Positions 29,423 to 36,698 of a DNA stretch of 64,000 nucleotides are shown in pieces. The position numbers were made by a program, and so were the translations under genes. The notes under the pieces are model-generated. The model was not told where the DNA came from. It searched no databases and worked only from the letters and a program-made list of their open reading frames with translations. Source of the stretch: Streptomyces sp. NBC_00154. GTDB lineage: Bacteria; Actinomycetota; Actinomycetes; Streptomycetales; Streptomycetaceae. How positions within the stretch are numbered: the first letter of the stretch is position 1; each line of letters opens with the position of its first letter. The DNA is taken from positions 682,001 to 746,000 of the forward strand of contig NZ_JAPEMI010000001.1 of the NCBI RefSeq assembly GCF_026342835.1. Reading direction: 5' to 3'.

Positions 29423-30775
29423 TCACCGGCGGTCCAGATGACGCACGGCGTACGAGCGCCAGGGCCGCCACCGCTCCGACCCGGGCGACCTGTCCGGATC
29501 CACATCGGGATCGCCGAGCGCCCGCATCCTGATCAGCGCCGCGGCTGCCGGACCGATCCCCGGCAGCCGCAACAGCGCCTGCTCGGCCTCGTCGCGGTCG
29601 GCCCCGGCGTCGAGACGCACGGTCCCGTCGGCGAGCGCGGCAGCCAGTGCCCGCAGCGCCGGATCGTCAGCCGCACCGGCCAGCACTCCCGGCTCCGGGA
29701 ACACATGGGTCAGACCGCCGCACGGCACGTCGAGCACCTTCCCGTACGTCTCCACGAGCCGCTCCGCCGCTTCCCGGCCGACGAGCGTCCGTACGGCGAA
29801 CTCCTCGGGGTCCGCGGCGCCCGGTGACCTCAGCCCGGGGCGGGCCGCGACGCGCGGTGCCAGCCCGGGGTCGGCGCGGAGCCGCTCGTCGACGGCGTAC
29901 GGATCGGCATCCAGGTCGAAGAGGCGCCGCAGCCGCTGTACGGCCGTGGTCAGATCGCGCAGGTCCGTGAGGTTGATCCTGGCGTCCAGCCATGCCCCGG
30001 CGGACCGCTCGTCGACGGAGACGACGCCCGTGCCGTACGGCAGCCGCAGGGTGCGCCGGTAGGTGCGGGCGCCGGGATCGCCGCTGACCTCCTCGACCCG
30101 GGCGACCGCCTCGCCGGCCAGCAGATCGAAGACCTCGCGGGCGGCATACGGTCCCCGGTGGGCGAGCCTGAGCGGGATTCCGGCCGTGCGCGCCTCCCGT
30201 ACCGCCGCTCCCAGTCCGGTCCCGGCCTCGGCCCGCAGCGCGCTCGGCGTGCGGGCGTAGATCTGCCGGATCGTGTCGTTGAACTGGCGCACGCTGGCGA
30301 AGCCGGACGCGAACGCGATCTCGGTGACGGGCAGCCCCGTCGTCTGGAGCAGCACCCGTGCGGTGTGTGCCCGCCGGGCGCGGGCCAGCGCGACGGGTCC
30401 GGCGCCCAGCTCGGCGTTGAGCTGCCGCTGCAACTGGCGCGAGCTGTAGCCGAGTCGGTGCGCGAGCCCGGGCACGCCCTCCCGGTCGACCACGCCGTCA
30501 CCGATCATCCGCATGGCACGGCCGACGACGTCGGCCCGTACGTTCCACTCCGCGGACCCCGGGACGGCGTCCGGGCGGCAGCGCCTGCACGCCCGGAAGC
30601 CGTTGCCCTGGGCAGCGGCGGCGGTCGGGAAGAACCGGACGTTCTTCCGCTTGGGGGTGACGGCGGGGCAGCTCGGCCGGCAGTAGATCCCGGTGGTCTC
30701 GACGGCGAAGAAGAACTCCCCGTCGAACCGCGCGTCGCGGCTGCTCACCGCCTCGTACCTGGTCCGTTCGTCCAT
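29423..30775 (-). CDS. Ada-like methylphosphotriester sensor fused to AraC and AlkA-type glycosylase, catalytic segment apparently deleted
   Basis: A 450-residue fusion. The Ada zinc domain (residues 1-75) keeps four cysteines in YCRPSC and ACRRC, including the methyl-acceptor. An AraC helix-turn-helix follows (about 85-190), then an AlkA N-domain and HhH-GPD glycosylase region (LLRLPGIGPAAAALIRMRALGDPDV). In AlkA, about 25 residues containing the catalytic Asp separate this from the final RWKPWRSYA motif. Here only DPDRSPGSE lies between DPDV and RWRPWRSYA, so the catalytic loop is missing. Sensing and DNA binding may persist while base excision is probably lost. It is downstream of rsgA on the same strand. 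Confidence 0.85.
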   Translation of the reverse strand: MDERTRYEAVSSRDARFDGEFFFAVETTGIYCRPSCPAVTPKRKNVRFFPTAAAAQGNGFRACRRCRPDAVPGSAEWNVRADVVGRAMRMIGDGVVDREGVPGLAHRLGYSSRQLQRQLNAELGAGPVALARARRAHTARVLLQTTGLPVTEIAFASGFASVRQFNDTIRQIYARTPSALRAEAGTGLGAAVREARTAGIPLRLAHRGPYAAREVFDLLAGEAVARVEEVSGDPGARTYRRTLRLPYGTGVVSVDERSAGAWLDARINLTDLRDLTTAVQRLRRLFDLDADPYAVDERLRADPGLAPRVAARPGLRSPGAADPEEFAVRTLVGREAAERLVETYGKVLDVPCGGLTHVFPEPGVLAGAADDPALRALAAALADGTVRLDAGADRDEAEQALLRLPGIGPAAAALIRMRALGDPDVDPDRSPGSERWRPWRSYAVRHLDRR

Positions 30776-30859
30776 CACACCGTCCAGTGTGCGCCACCGA
30801 GCGGTGGCGCACTCGCGGTTTTCGGACGTCGACCCGGCGCCCCCGGCCGGGGCGCGGCA

Positions 30860-32032
30860 CTACCGCACCCGGCCCCGCTTCGCGTCCATGGCGGCCCGGC
30901 CCGCGGCCCCCCTGCGCTTCCATTCGCGCAGCATCTCGGACCGCACCCGGGCATCGGTCTTGGCGACGATGCGCTGGTTCTCGCGCAGCAGCTTGCGGAA
31001 GCTGTCGAGGCGCCGCTCGGAGAGCGAACCGTCGTCGATCGCGGCGAGTACCGCGCAGCCGGGCTCGGACTGATGGGCGCAGTCGTGGAACCGGCATCGC
31101 CGGGCCAGGTCCTCGATCTCCGAGAAGACCTGACCGACGCCGGTCTCCGCGTCCCAGAGTCCGACCCCGCGCAGTCCGGGTGTGTCGATCAGTACGCCCC
31201 CGGAGGGCAGAACCAGCAGATTGCGGGTCGTGGTGGTGTGCCGGCCCTTGCCGTCGACGTCACGGGCGGCCTGCACTTCCATCACGTCGTCGCCGAGCAG
31301 CGTGTTGGCAAGGGTCGACTTGCCCGCACCGGACGCCCCGAGCAGCACACTCGTGCCGCCCGAGACGATGGCACCGAAGACGTCGAGCCCCTCCCCGGTG
31401 GCGGAGCTGACGGGCAGCACCTGCACACCGGGCGCGATGGCTTCGATGTCCTGGACGAAATACGACAGCGTGTCGGCGTCCGGCACCAGATCGGCCTTGG
31501 TCAGCACCACGATCGGCTGGGCTGCACCGTCCGTGGCGGACGCACCGTCCCGCAGCAGCGCGTCACCGCTGGAGCTGGACATGGCGAGCGCGAGGAAGCG
31601 CTCCACCCGCCCCAGGTCGAGCTCCACGGCGAGCGAGACACAGATGGCGATGTGGTCGACGTTGGTGGCGAGCACCTGCCCTTCGGAGCGCTGCGACGAC
31701 GTCGAGCGCACGAAGGCGGTGCGCCGCGGCAGCAGTGTCCGTACGAACTGCGGATCGCCGTCGGGGTCGACGGCGACCCAGTCGCCCGTGCAGACGATCC
31801 GCATCGGGTCGCGGGGGACGACGAATGCGGTGTCCGCGCGGAGGGTGCCGTCGGGGGTGACGACATCGCACTGACCACGGTCCACCCGCACCACCCTTCC
31901 GGGCAGCAGCCCCTTTGCGGCGTGCGGTGCGAACTCGGCCGCCCAGGCGTCGTCCCAGCCGTACGGCGACAGCGGATGCGACGAGGACGGGCCGACGTCG
32001 GAGGAGAGCGGGGAAAGCGGGGAGAAAGACAA
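30860..32032 (-). CDS. rsgA: Ribosome small-subunit-dependent GTPase A
   Basis: A 390-residue circularly permuted GTPase that helps mature the 30S subunit. An OB-fold N-terminus (LLPGRVVRVDRGQCDVVTPDG) is followed by GTPase motifs in permuted order: G4 LTKADLV, then G1 GASGAGKSTLAN, then G3 DTPGLRG. A C-terminal zinc knuckle CRFHDCAHQSEPGC completes the family pattern. A TTG at 32032 is chosen since GAAGGG lies 6 nt upstream and no closer ATG exists; residues 1-25 are Ser/Pro-rich. A 23-codon ORF with a strong ribosome site precedes it. Confidence 0.88.
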   Translation of the reverse strand: MSFSPLSPLSSDVGPSSSHPLSPYGWDDAWAAEFAPHAAKGLLPGRVVRVDRGQCDVVTPDGTLRADTAFVVPRDPMRIVCTGDWVAVDPDGDPQFVRTLLPRRTAFVRSTSSQRSEGQVLATNVDHIAICVSLAVELDLGRVERFLALAMSSSSGDALLRDGASATDGAAQPIVVLTKADLVPDADTLSYFVQDIEAIAPGVQVLPVSSATGEGLDVFGAIVSGGTSVLLGASGAGKSTLANTLLGDDVMEVQAARDVDGKGRHTTTTRNLLVLPSGGVLIDTPGLRGVGLWDAETGVGQVFSEIEDLARRCRFHDCAHQSEPGCAVLAAIDDGSLSERRLDSFRKLLRENQRIVAKTDARVRSEMLREWKRRGAAGRAAMDAKRGRVR

Positions 32033-32096
32033 GGGAAACCCTTCGGAGGGTGGCCCCGGCAACGCGCACTCGGGCGCGGAGAAGTACGAAAGAAGG

Positions 32097-32168
32097 TCAG
32101 CCGGCGACCACGGGGGTGAGAACGATGCTCTTCCGGTTGTGGGCAGCGCCCACCGCAACGACAGTCAT
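32097..32168 (-). CDS. 23-residue small ORF upstream of rsgA
   Basis: A 24-codon frame (23 residues, starting MTVVAVGAAHNRKS) with an excellent Shine-Dalgarno, AGGAGGTGAGG, about 6 nt before its ATG at 32168. It ends 64 nt before the rsgA TTG start. The quality of the ribosome site compared with that of rsgA suggests real translation, perhaps as a leader peptide that couples or tunes rsgA expression. No family is recognised. Confidence 0.5.
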   Translation of the reverse strand: MTVVAVGAAHNRKSIVLTPVVAG

Positions 32169-32397
32169 CAATGTCCTCACCTCCTGGTTCACAGCACGGG
32201 CCGACACCGGCGGTATGTCCGCCGGCCGCAACGCTGCACACGATAGCCGGGAGCCGCCCGACGCCGTCAACACATTTATTGCCTCAGGTCCTCGCGGCGG
32301 ACCGGTCCGGGACGTTCGTCGGAGTTATCACGAAGTCTCCCTCGATCAGGTGAAACCGGCGTACAACGACGGTTCCATGGCCGTTATGGTGCCGAGC

Positions 32398-32898
32398 ATG
32401 ACCTCACCCCAGACCGCCACCGGCACGTTCACACAAGCCCAGTTGGGCACGCTCTCCCTGATCGGGTGGAGTGGGGAGCACCCCGACGACGGACACGATG
32501 TCGCCTTCCTGCTCGTCTACTCGCTGGGCGACGGGACGGACGGCCCGGCCGCCGGTGAGGCCGCGATGCGAGTGGCGCTGGAGCGCTGCGGGCTGCCGGT
32601 CGGCGCCGGTCTCGTGCGCGCCGCCGAGACGCCGGGCCTCCCGGTGAAGCTCCTGGTCCAGGCCGGCCAGGCCGTACTGACGCTGCCCCACTTCACCGCG
32701 CAGTACCGGGTGCCGCCCGAGTGGCTGGTCGCGGCCCGCGACCGGGGCGAGGTCTACGCGATGTTCGCCACCCGCCCGTGGCCGGCGGCGGTGCCGGGCC
32801 GGCCGGTCAGCGAGGAGCTGCTGCGTTCCTTCGCCGCCGACGAAGAGGTCGTCATGACCTCCGCCCACTGTCTTCTGCCGGTGCGCTCCCTGGGCTGA
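32398..32898 (+). CDS. DUF5949-like hypothetical protein
   Basis: A 166-residue soluble protein without signal or membrane segments (MTSPQTATGTFTQAQLGTLS, then HDVAFLLVYSLGDG and HFTAQYRVPPEWLVAARDRGEVY). It resembles the streptomycete DUF5949 group, whose function is unknown. ATG at 32398 is used; ATGs at 32377 and 32386 are in frame and the ribosome site is not decisive. A strong terminator follows. Confidence 0.7.
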   Translation: MTSPQTATGTFTQAQLGTLSLIGWSGEHPDDGHDVAFLLVYSLGDGTDGPAAGEAAMRVALERCGLPVGAGLVRAAETPGLPVKLLVQAGQAVLTLPHFTAQYRVPPEWLVAARDRGEVYAMFATRPWPAAVPGRPVSEELLRSFAADEEVVMTSAHCLLPVRSLG

Positions 32899-32917
32899 CC
32901 CGCCCGCCCGGTCCCTC

Positions 32918-32953
32918 CGATGCCCACCGCCCCCCGTCGAGCGGTGGGCATCG
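32918..32953 (+). terminator. Hairpin terminator after the DUF5949-like gene
   Basis: CGATGCCCACCGC at 32918-32930 pairs perfectly with 32941-32953 across a 10-nt loop, 20 bp after the stop codon. Confidence 0.75.
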
Positions 32954-32977
32954 TCGTGCGCCGCCCCACAGGGGAGA

Positions 32978-33011
32978 GCGGGCGGCCCGGGGGTACCCCT
33001 GGACCGCCCGC
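32978..33011 (-). terminator. Hairpin terminator after rodlin gene 1
   Basis: GCGGGCGGCCC at 32978-32988 pairs with GGACCGCCCGC at 33001-33011, apart from one position, 14 bp behind the rodlin stop on the minus strand. Confidence 0.65.
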
Positions 33012-33024
33012 AGCTCACGCGGCG

Positions 33025-33432
33025 TCAGCTGTTGTTGGCGCCGTTGCCCGACAGGACCGGGACGTCGTCCACGATGTGCGACAGAGCCTCGTCGCCCTTG
33101 GCCTGGGTGGAGTTCTCGGCGCACTGCTGGTTCTGCGGCGAGTGCAGGACGTTGACGTCCTGGACCGCGACGGGCACCAGGCCCACGACCGAGCCGACGT
33201 CGGCCTTGGCCGGCAGGCCGACGCACGCCTTGTTCAGCGAACCCTGGACGAGCTGCAGCTGCGGGCTGCCATCGCCCTGGGTCACGCTGTTGCCGAACTG
33301 CTGCTGCGTCCCGTTCCCGTTGACCGACGTGGTGCCCTGGTCATTGCCGATCGCCATGGCCGAGGGAGCCGCGGCAGCCGACAGACCGACCAGGGATACG
33401 GCCACTGCCGCGCCGGCCATCATCTTCTTCAT
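33025..33432 (-). CDS. Rodlin 1
   Basis: A 135-residue secreted rodlin. Signal peptide [27 protein letters not shown] is followed by a mature part with the rodlin pattern: [39 protein letters not shown], then [38 protein letters not shown]. Two cysteines are conserved as in RdlA/RdlB. Rodlins organise chaplin fibrils into the rodlet layer on aerial hyphae and spores. ATG at 33432 is used; a GTG one codon upstream has the better spacing to AAAGG. Shares an upstream 17-bp motif with the other two rodlin genes. Confidence 0.92.
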   Translation of the reverse strand: MKKMMAGAAVAVSLVGLSAAAAPSAMAIGNDQGTTSVNGNGTQQQFGNSVTQGDGSPQLQLVQGSLNKACVGLPAKADVGSVVGLVPVAVQDVNVLHSPQNQQCAENSTQAKGDEALSHIVDDVPVLSGNGANNS

Positions 33433-33462
33433 CACGCTTCACCTTTCAGAGCGTCCCGTTCT

Positions 33463-33479
33463 GGAACGCACTGATCAAC
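33463..33479 (-). promoter_or_regulatory. Rodlin-promoter shared motif, copy 1
   Basis: Plus-strand GGAACGCACTGATCAAC, 31 bp upstream of the rodlin 1 start. It aligns without gaps with copies at 34448-34464 and 36301-36317 (consensus GGARCRCNYTKAYCAAC). Read toward the gene it begins GTTGRT, which may be a -10-type element. Confidence 0.55.
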
Positions 33480-33566
33480 CGGATACGGAAGCGTCAGTTC
33501 CGCAGCACCACTCAAATGGGTTGGATCCAGGGCGAGTTCGACGCGGGCGACCGCCTCCAGGTCCGA

Positions 33567-33770
33567 TCAGTCACCGAACATCTCGCCGGAGGTGCGCGCC
33601 GCGGGGACGAGGCGACCCGCGCAGGGCGGATCGGACTCGGGGCGCGGCAAGGACTGCTGCCTGGCCCGCCGGGCTGCCTGCCACTCGGCGAGCAGCCGGT
33701 CGTAGATGGGTGTGACGTCCTCCGTGTGCCGGTGCCGGCCGCACGGGCGCTGACTGTCGTAATGGTCCAT
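33567..33770 (-). CDS. Possible small hypothetical protein
   Basis: A 67-residue frame (MDHYDSQRPCGRHRHTEDVTPIYDRLLAEWQAARRARQQ). The helical IYDRLLAEWQAA segment looks protein-like and resembles short polar streptomycete proteins, but the ribosome site is weak (AAAGGC) and no family is recognised. It lies between two rodlin genes. The overlapping plus-strand frame looks less convincing. Confidence 0.45.
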   Translation of the reverse strand: MDHYDSQRPCGRHRHTEDVTPIYDRLLAEWQAARRARQQSLPRPESDPPCAGRLVPAARTSGEMFGD

Positions 33771-34003
33771 GACGGGCCTTTACCCGGTGCGGCGGCCGAC
33801 CGCAGCCGCCACTACGGCAACCGGCCCAGTACACCCCTCCATCGAGGGTTTTCGGCGGGCTGAGGACCGTCCCGAGATCCCTGGCGGATCACCCTTGCGC
33901 GCACGACGAGGGGCCAGTCCGTCCGGGGCGCCGAGGAATGGCCGCCGCGTGGAAGAACTGGCCCCACGGAGTATCGCGGAAAGGCGTCCGGAGCGGTGAG
34001 GCT

Positions 34004-34408
34004 CTAGTTGTTGCCGTTGCCGGACAGGACCGGGATGTCGTCCAGGATGTGCGACAGAGCCTCGTCACCCTTGGCCTGGGTGGAGTTCTCCGTGCACTGC
34101 TGGTTCTGCGGCGAGGACAGGACGTTGACGTCCTGGACCGCGACCGGGACCACACCGACGAGCGAACCGACGTTGGCCTTGGCCGGCAGGCCGACGCAGG
34201 GCTTGTTGAGCGAGCCCTGGACCAGTGCGAACTGCGGGCTCCAGTCACCCTGGGTGGCCGAGTTGCCGAACGACTGCGCGTTGCCGTTGCCGTTGTACGA
34301 CGTCGTACCGGTGTCGTTGCCGATGGCCATGGCCTGCGGGGCGATCGCGGCGGAGACGCCGACGATCGCAGCAGCCGCAGCTGCCGAGGCCATAATCTTC
34401 TTGATCAT
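34004..34408 (-). CDS. Rodlin 2
   Basis: A 134-residue secreted rodlin with signal peptide [28 protein letters not shown]. The mature part is very like rodlins 1 and 3: [39 protein letters not shown] and [41 protein letters not shown] at 34408 is preceded by GAAGGG at 7 nt. It would be secreted into the aerial hypha wall to shape the rodlet layer. S. coelicolor has two rodlins; this locus has three. Confidence 0.92.
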   Translation of the reverse strand: MIKKIMASAAAAAAIVGVSAAIAPQAMAIGNDTGTTSYNGNGNAQSFGNSATQGDWSPQFALVQGSLNKPCVGLPAKANVGSLVGVVPVAVQDVNVLSSPQNQQCTENSTQAKGDEALSHILDDIPVLSGNGNN

Positions 34409-34447
34409 CAAATAGCCCTTCTGGGGTTTTCCGTTGTCCGCCTGTCC

Positions 34448-34464
34448 GGAGCGCCTTTATCAAC
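34448..34464 (-). promoter_or_regulatory. Rodlin-promoter shared motif, copy 2
   Basis: Plus-strand GGAGCGCCTTTATCAAC, 40 bp upstream of the rodlin 2 start. Upstream of it (in gene direction) CCAA-N14-GTTG is shared with rodlin 3, and TTCGGGTGAA further upstream is also common to both. Confidence 0.55.
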
Positions 34465-34599
34465 TCGCTCCGGCGGGATTGGATGTGCCACTTCACCCGA
34501 ACGGGGCCTCTGCCTTACGGATGTTGCCGAATGCGCGGCAGCGATACCGGAGAATTTCAATCACCGCGAATGCGATGGGAACTGCCGTCCTTTGACGGA

Positions 34600-34890
34600 T
34601 CAGCCACCGAAGGGCACGCCACCTAGCAGCGGAGCCGCGCTCTTGGCCGCACCGGTGGCCTGACCGGCGGCCTTGGTGACGGCGCCCTTCTTCTGCACCG
34701 ATTCCGTGGCGCCACCGACGGTGTCGACGATCGGGTCGATGCCCTGCGGGGCTGCGGCCAACACCTGGTTGACGCCGCCGTCGAGGCTGAAGCCGGGGGC
34801 CGTGGCGGTGGTAACGGCGAAGGCGGGAGCAGCCGTTCCGAGAGCAACCACGGAACCGGCAACGAACGCAGCAGTCTTCGCGTACTTCAC
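34600..34890 (-). CDS. Small secreted protein with chaplin-like signal peptide
   Basis: A 96-residue precursor. The signal peptide KYAKTAAFVAGSVVALGTAAPAFA is nearly that of the neighbouring short chaplin (KYTKVAAIAAGTLMAIGAATPAFA), but the mature part (TTATAPGFSLDGGVNQVLAAAPQGIDPIVDTVGG and onward) has no chaplin domain and no cysteines. GTG at 34890 is chosen by analogy with the chaplin; a CTG two codons upstream has tighter spacing to GAAGGG. Its place inside the coat cluster suggests an accessory surface or morphogenetic role, which is inference. Confidence 0.7.
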   Translation of the reverse strand: MKYAKTAAFVAGSVVALGTAAPAFAVTTATAPGFSLDGGVNQVLAAAPQGIDPIVDTVGGATESVQKKGAVTKAAGQATGAAKSAAPLLGGVPFGG

Positions 34891-34983
34891 TTTCAGGTTC
34901 CCTTCTGCGGCGGCATCTGTTTCGGTCGCGTCCCCGCGCCGCACAAGCCTTCTTTACCTGTGACTTCTGCCGCTTTCGACCTG

Positions 34984-34991
34984 GGTAACGA
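34984..34991 (-). promoter_or_regulatory. GGTAACGA element upstream of the small secreted protein gene
   Basis: GGTAACGA on the plus strand (TCGTTACC toward the gene) lies 94 bp before the start codon. The same octamer lies 88 bp before the short chaplin start at 35660-35667, suggesting a shared promoter element for the two genes. Confidence 0.4.
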
Positions 34992-35016
34992 TTCGGTTCC
35001 GGTCGGGAAACTGCAC

Positions 35017-35038
35017 GGTCCACCTTTTCTGGTGGACC
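35017..35038. other. 8-bp perfect hairpin in the 34.9-35.3 kb intergenic region
   Basis: GGTCCACC (35017-35024) TTTTCT GGTGGACC (35031-35038). The 34891-35332 gap holds this dyad, the GGTAACGA element and the terminator of the short chaplin gene; no further gene was seen. Confidence 0.4.
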
Positions 35039-35262
35039 ACTCGATCGATCGCATGACTATTCACTGGAACGAGTGTTGCAGGGGTTCCACAGCCGGAATG
35101 GGTGGTGCACTGTCAAGTGCTCCGTTCCGCGCAGCCGTCCGGGTGTCCGCCTCCAGCCGCCGGCGCACCGCGCCGCGGGCGATGCGGAACGACTTCGGCC
35201 GTTCCCCCTCATCCGGAAGCACGGCGAACTCGCGGAACGGAGCACGCGGAAAAAAGAGGAAA

Positions 35263-35295
35263 GCCCCGGATCGCACGCGAGGTGCGATCCGGGGC
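35263..35295 (-). terminator. Intrinsic terminator of the short chaplin gene
   Basis: GCCCCGGATCGCAC at 35263-35276 pairs perfectly with 35282-35295 around a 5-nt loop, and the minus-strand reading continues with TTTCCTCTTTTTT. Confidence 0.85.
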
Positions 35296-35332
35296 GGACC
35301 GGCGGTGAGCACTGGGCTCAGCCGACCGGAAT

Positions 35333-35572
35333 TCAGCCGTTGGAGCAGGCGTTTCCGAACGCGGGGTTGAGCAGGCCGATCACGTTCAGCGTGTTGCCAC
35401 AGACGTTGACCGGGACGTGAATCGGAACCTGAACGACGTTGCCGGAAAGGACACCCGGGGAGTTGTTGGCCGCACCCTCGGCACCGGAGTCGGCGAAGGC
35501 GGGAGTTGCGGCACCGATCGCCATCAGGGTTCCGGCGGCGATGGCGGCAACCTTGGTGTACTTCACTTTCAT
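35333..35572 (-). CDS. Short chaplin
   Basis: A 79-residue precursor with signal peptide KYTKVAAIAAGTLMAIGAATPAFA and one chaplin domain: [41 protein letters not shown]. The two cysteines that form the intramolecular disulfide are present. Short chaplins assemble into amphipathic amyloid fibrils that lower surface tension and let hyphae grow into air. ATG at 35572 is annotated, but a GTG two codons later (35566) sits better from AAAGGG and is a plausible true start. Confidence 0.9.
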   Translation of the reverse strand: MKVKYTKVAAIAAGTLMAIGAATPAFADSGAEGAANNSPGVLSGNVVQVPIHVPVNVCGNTLNVIGLLNPAFGNACSNG

Positions 35573-35659
35573 CCCTTTCTTTGACGGAGTCCGGAGCGGC
35601 CACGACTTTCGTGCCGCACGAGCGCATTCCTGAACGCTCGTAACTCCGCCACTACAATT

Positions 35660-35667
35660 GGTAACGA
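35660..35667 (-). promoter_or_regulatory. GGTAACGA element upstream of the short chaplin gene
   Basis: The same octamer as at 34984-34991, 88 bp before the chaplin start. A developmental sigma-factor promoter is possible, but no clean -35/-10 pair could be assigned. Confidence 0.4.
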
Positions 35668-35801
35668 CTTAAGACCGTGCGCGAAACTCTTCAAGAAGAA
35701 GATTCCTGAAAATCCGCCCGAATGATGCAACATTCGCTACTCGGCACAACCGCAAGGATCATTCGATTTTCCGTTGCGCCGAGGGACCGACAGGCAACAG
35801 C

Positions 35802-35845
35802 AGGCCCGGGCCCCGCGGAGGAGGAACCCCGGCGGGTCCGGGCCT
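35802..35845 (-). terminator. Hairpin terminator after rodlin gene 3
   Basis: AGGCCCGG at 35802-35809 pairs with CCGGGCCT at 35838-35845, with additional GC pairing inside, 12 bp behind the rodlin 3 stop. Confidence 0.6.
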
Positions 35846-35856
35846 TTGCGTCCGGC

Positions 35857-36267
35857 TCAGCTGTTGCCGGTGCCGTTGCCCGAGAGCACCGGAATGCCGT
35901 CCAGGATGTGCGACAGCGGCTCGTCACCCTTGGCCTGGGTGGAGTTCTCCGTGCACTGCTGGTTCTGCGGCGAGGACAGGACGTTGACGTCCTGGACCGC
36001 GACCGGGACCACACCGACGAGCGAACCGGCGTTCGCCTTGGCCGGCAGGCCGACGCAGGGCTTGTTCAGGCTTCCCTGAACCAGGCCGAACTGCGGGCTC
36101 CAGTCACCACGGGTCTCGGAGTTGCCGAACGACTGCGAAGAGCCGTTGCCGTTGACCGAGGTGGTACCGGTGTCGTTGCCGATGGCCATCGCCTGCGGAG
36201 CAAGCGTCGCCGAGATGCCGACGATGGAGGCTGCGACGGCACCCGTAGCCAGGACCTTCTTGATCAC
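35857..36267 (-). CDS. Rodlin 3
   Basis: A 136-residue rodlin precursor. Signal peptide IKKVLATGAVAASIVGISATLAPQAMA precedes [39 protein letters not shown] and [41 protein letters not shown] at 36267 is chosen because AGAAGGG is 6 nt upstream. The mature sequence is closest to rodlin 2, so the two look like a recent duplication, with the short chaplin and the small secreted gene lying between them. Divergent from the long chaplin gene. Confidence 0.92.
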   Translation of the reverse strand: MIKKVLATGAVAASIVGISATLAPQAMAIGNDTGTTSVNGNGSSQSFGNSETRGDWSPQFGLVQGSLNKPCVGLPAKANAGSLVGVVPVAVQDVNVLSSPQNQQCTENSTQAKGDEPLSHILDGIPVLSGNGTGNS

Positions 36268-36300
36268 GATTAACCCTTCTCGTACTTGATGCCCCGCGTC

Positions 36301-36317
36301 GGAGCACTCTGACCAAC
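36301..36317 (-). promoter_or_regulatory. Rodlin-promoter shared motif, copy 3
   Basis: Plus-strand GGAGCACTCTGACCAAC, 34 bp before the rodlin 3 start; third member of the aligned set. Confidence 0.55.
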
Positions 36318-36698
36318 TCACTGCCGGGCGTTTGGTTCTCTCCATTCACCCGAATGCCGAGTCGCCACGACGCTCGCACCGAAGCGCGTCGCGGAACCCG
36401 TCGCACTGATTGCGTCACAGGGTGACGAACACCCGTACGTAATCCGTCCGGGTGGTTACATAATTTCCACGGAATTCTTAGTTTCCCCCACCAAGTCTTT
36501 GTCGTTATGGGTGTCGTCAAGCGCGAGTTCGGGACGCGTGTCAGAGGAGTCCGTGTGAGTTCCGCTGAGCCGTGACCGCCGCTTGCCGAATCGCGTATGG
36601 CGAGCCGCCGGGACGGTTTCCCCGGCGGTAGCTGCACCGCCTGATGAATGAACTGCGGGCGATCCGCCCGCGCGAAATGTCCTAAGGAAGGGCAACCA
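36318..36698. promoter_or_regulatory. Divergent region between rodlin 3 and the long chaplin
   Basis: About 380 bp with no gene. It contains a dyad CGTCAC-AGG-GTGACG at 36413-36427 and a hairpin CCGCCGGG...CCCGGCGG at 36605-36628, the latter about 70 nt before the long chaplin start and probably in its 5' leader. The centre (36450-36520) is unusually AT-rich for this genome, consistent with promoters. Confidence 0.45.

Noticed and set aside
33516..33863. A 115-codon plus-strand frame between rodlin genes
   Set aside because: Arg/Gly/Pro-biased composition, no ribosome site, and overlap with a more protein-like frame on the other strand.
35640..35700. Sigma-BldN-type promoter (CGTAAC-N16-CGTTGA) before the chaplin
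   Set aside because: A CGTTAC block is present but no matching -35 at the required spacing could be found, so only the shared octamer is reported.
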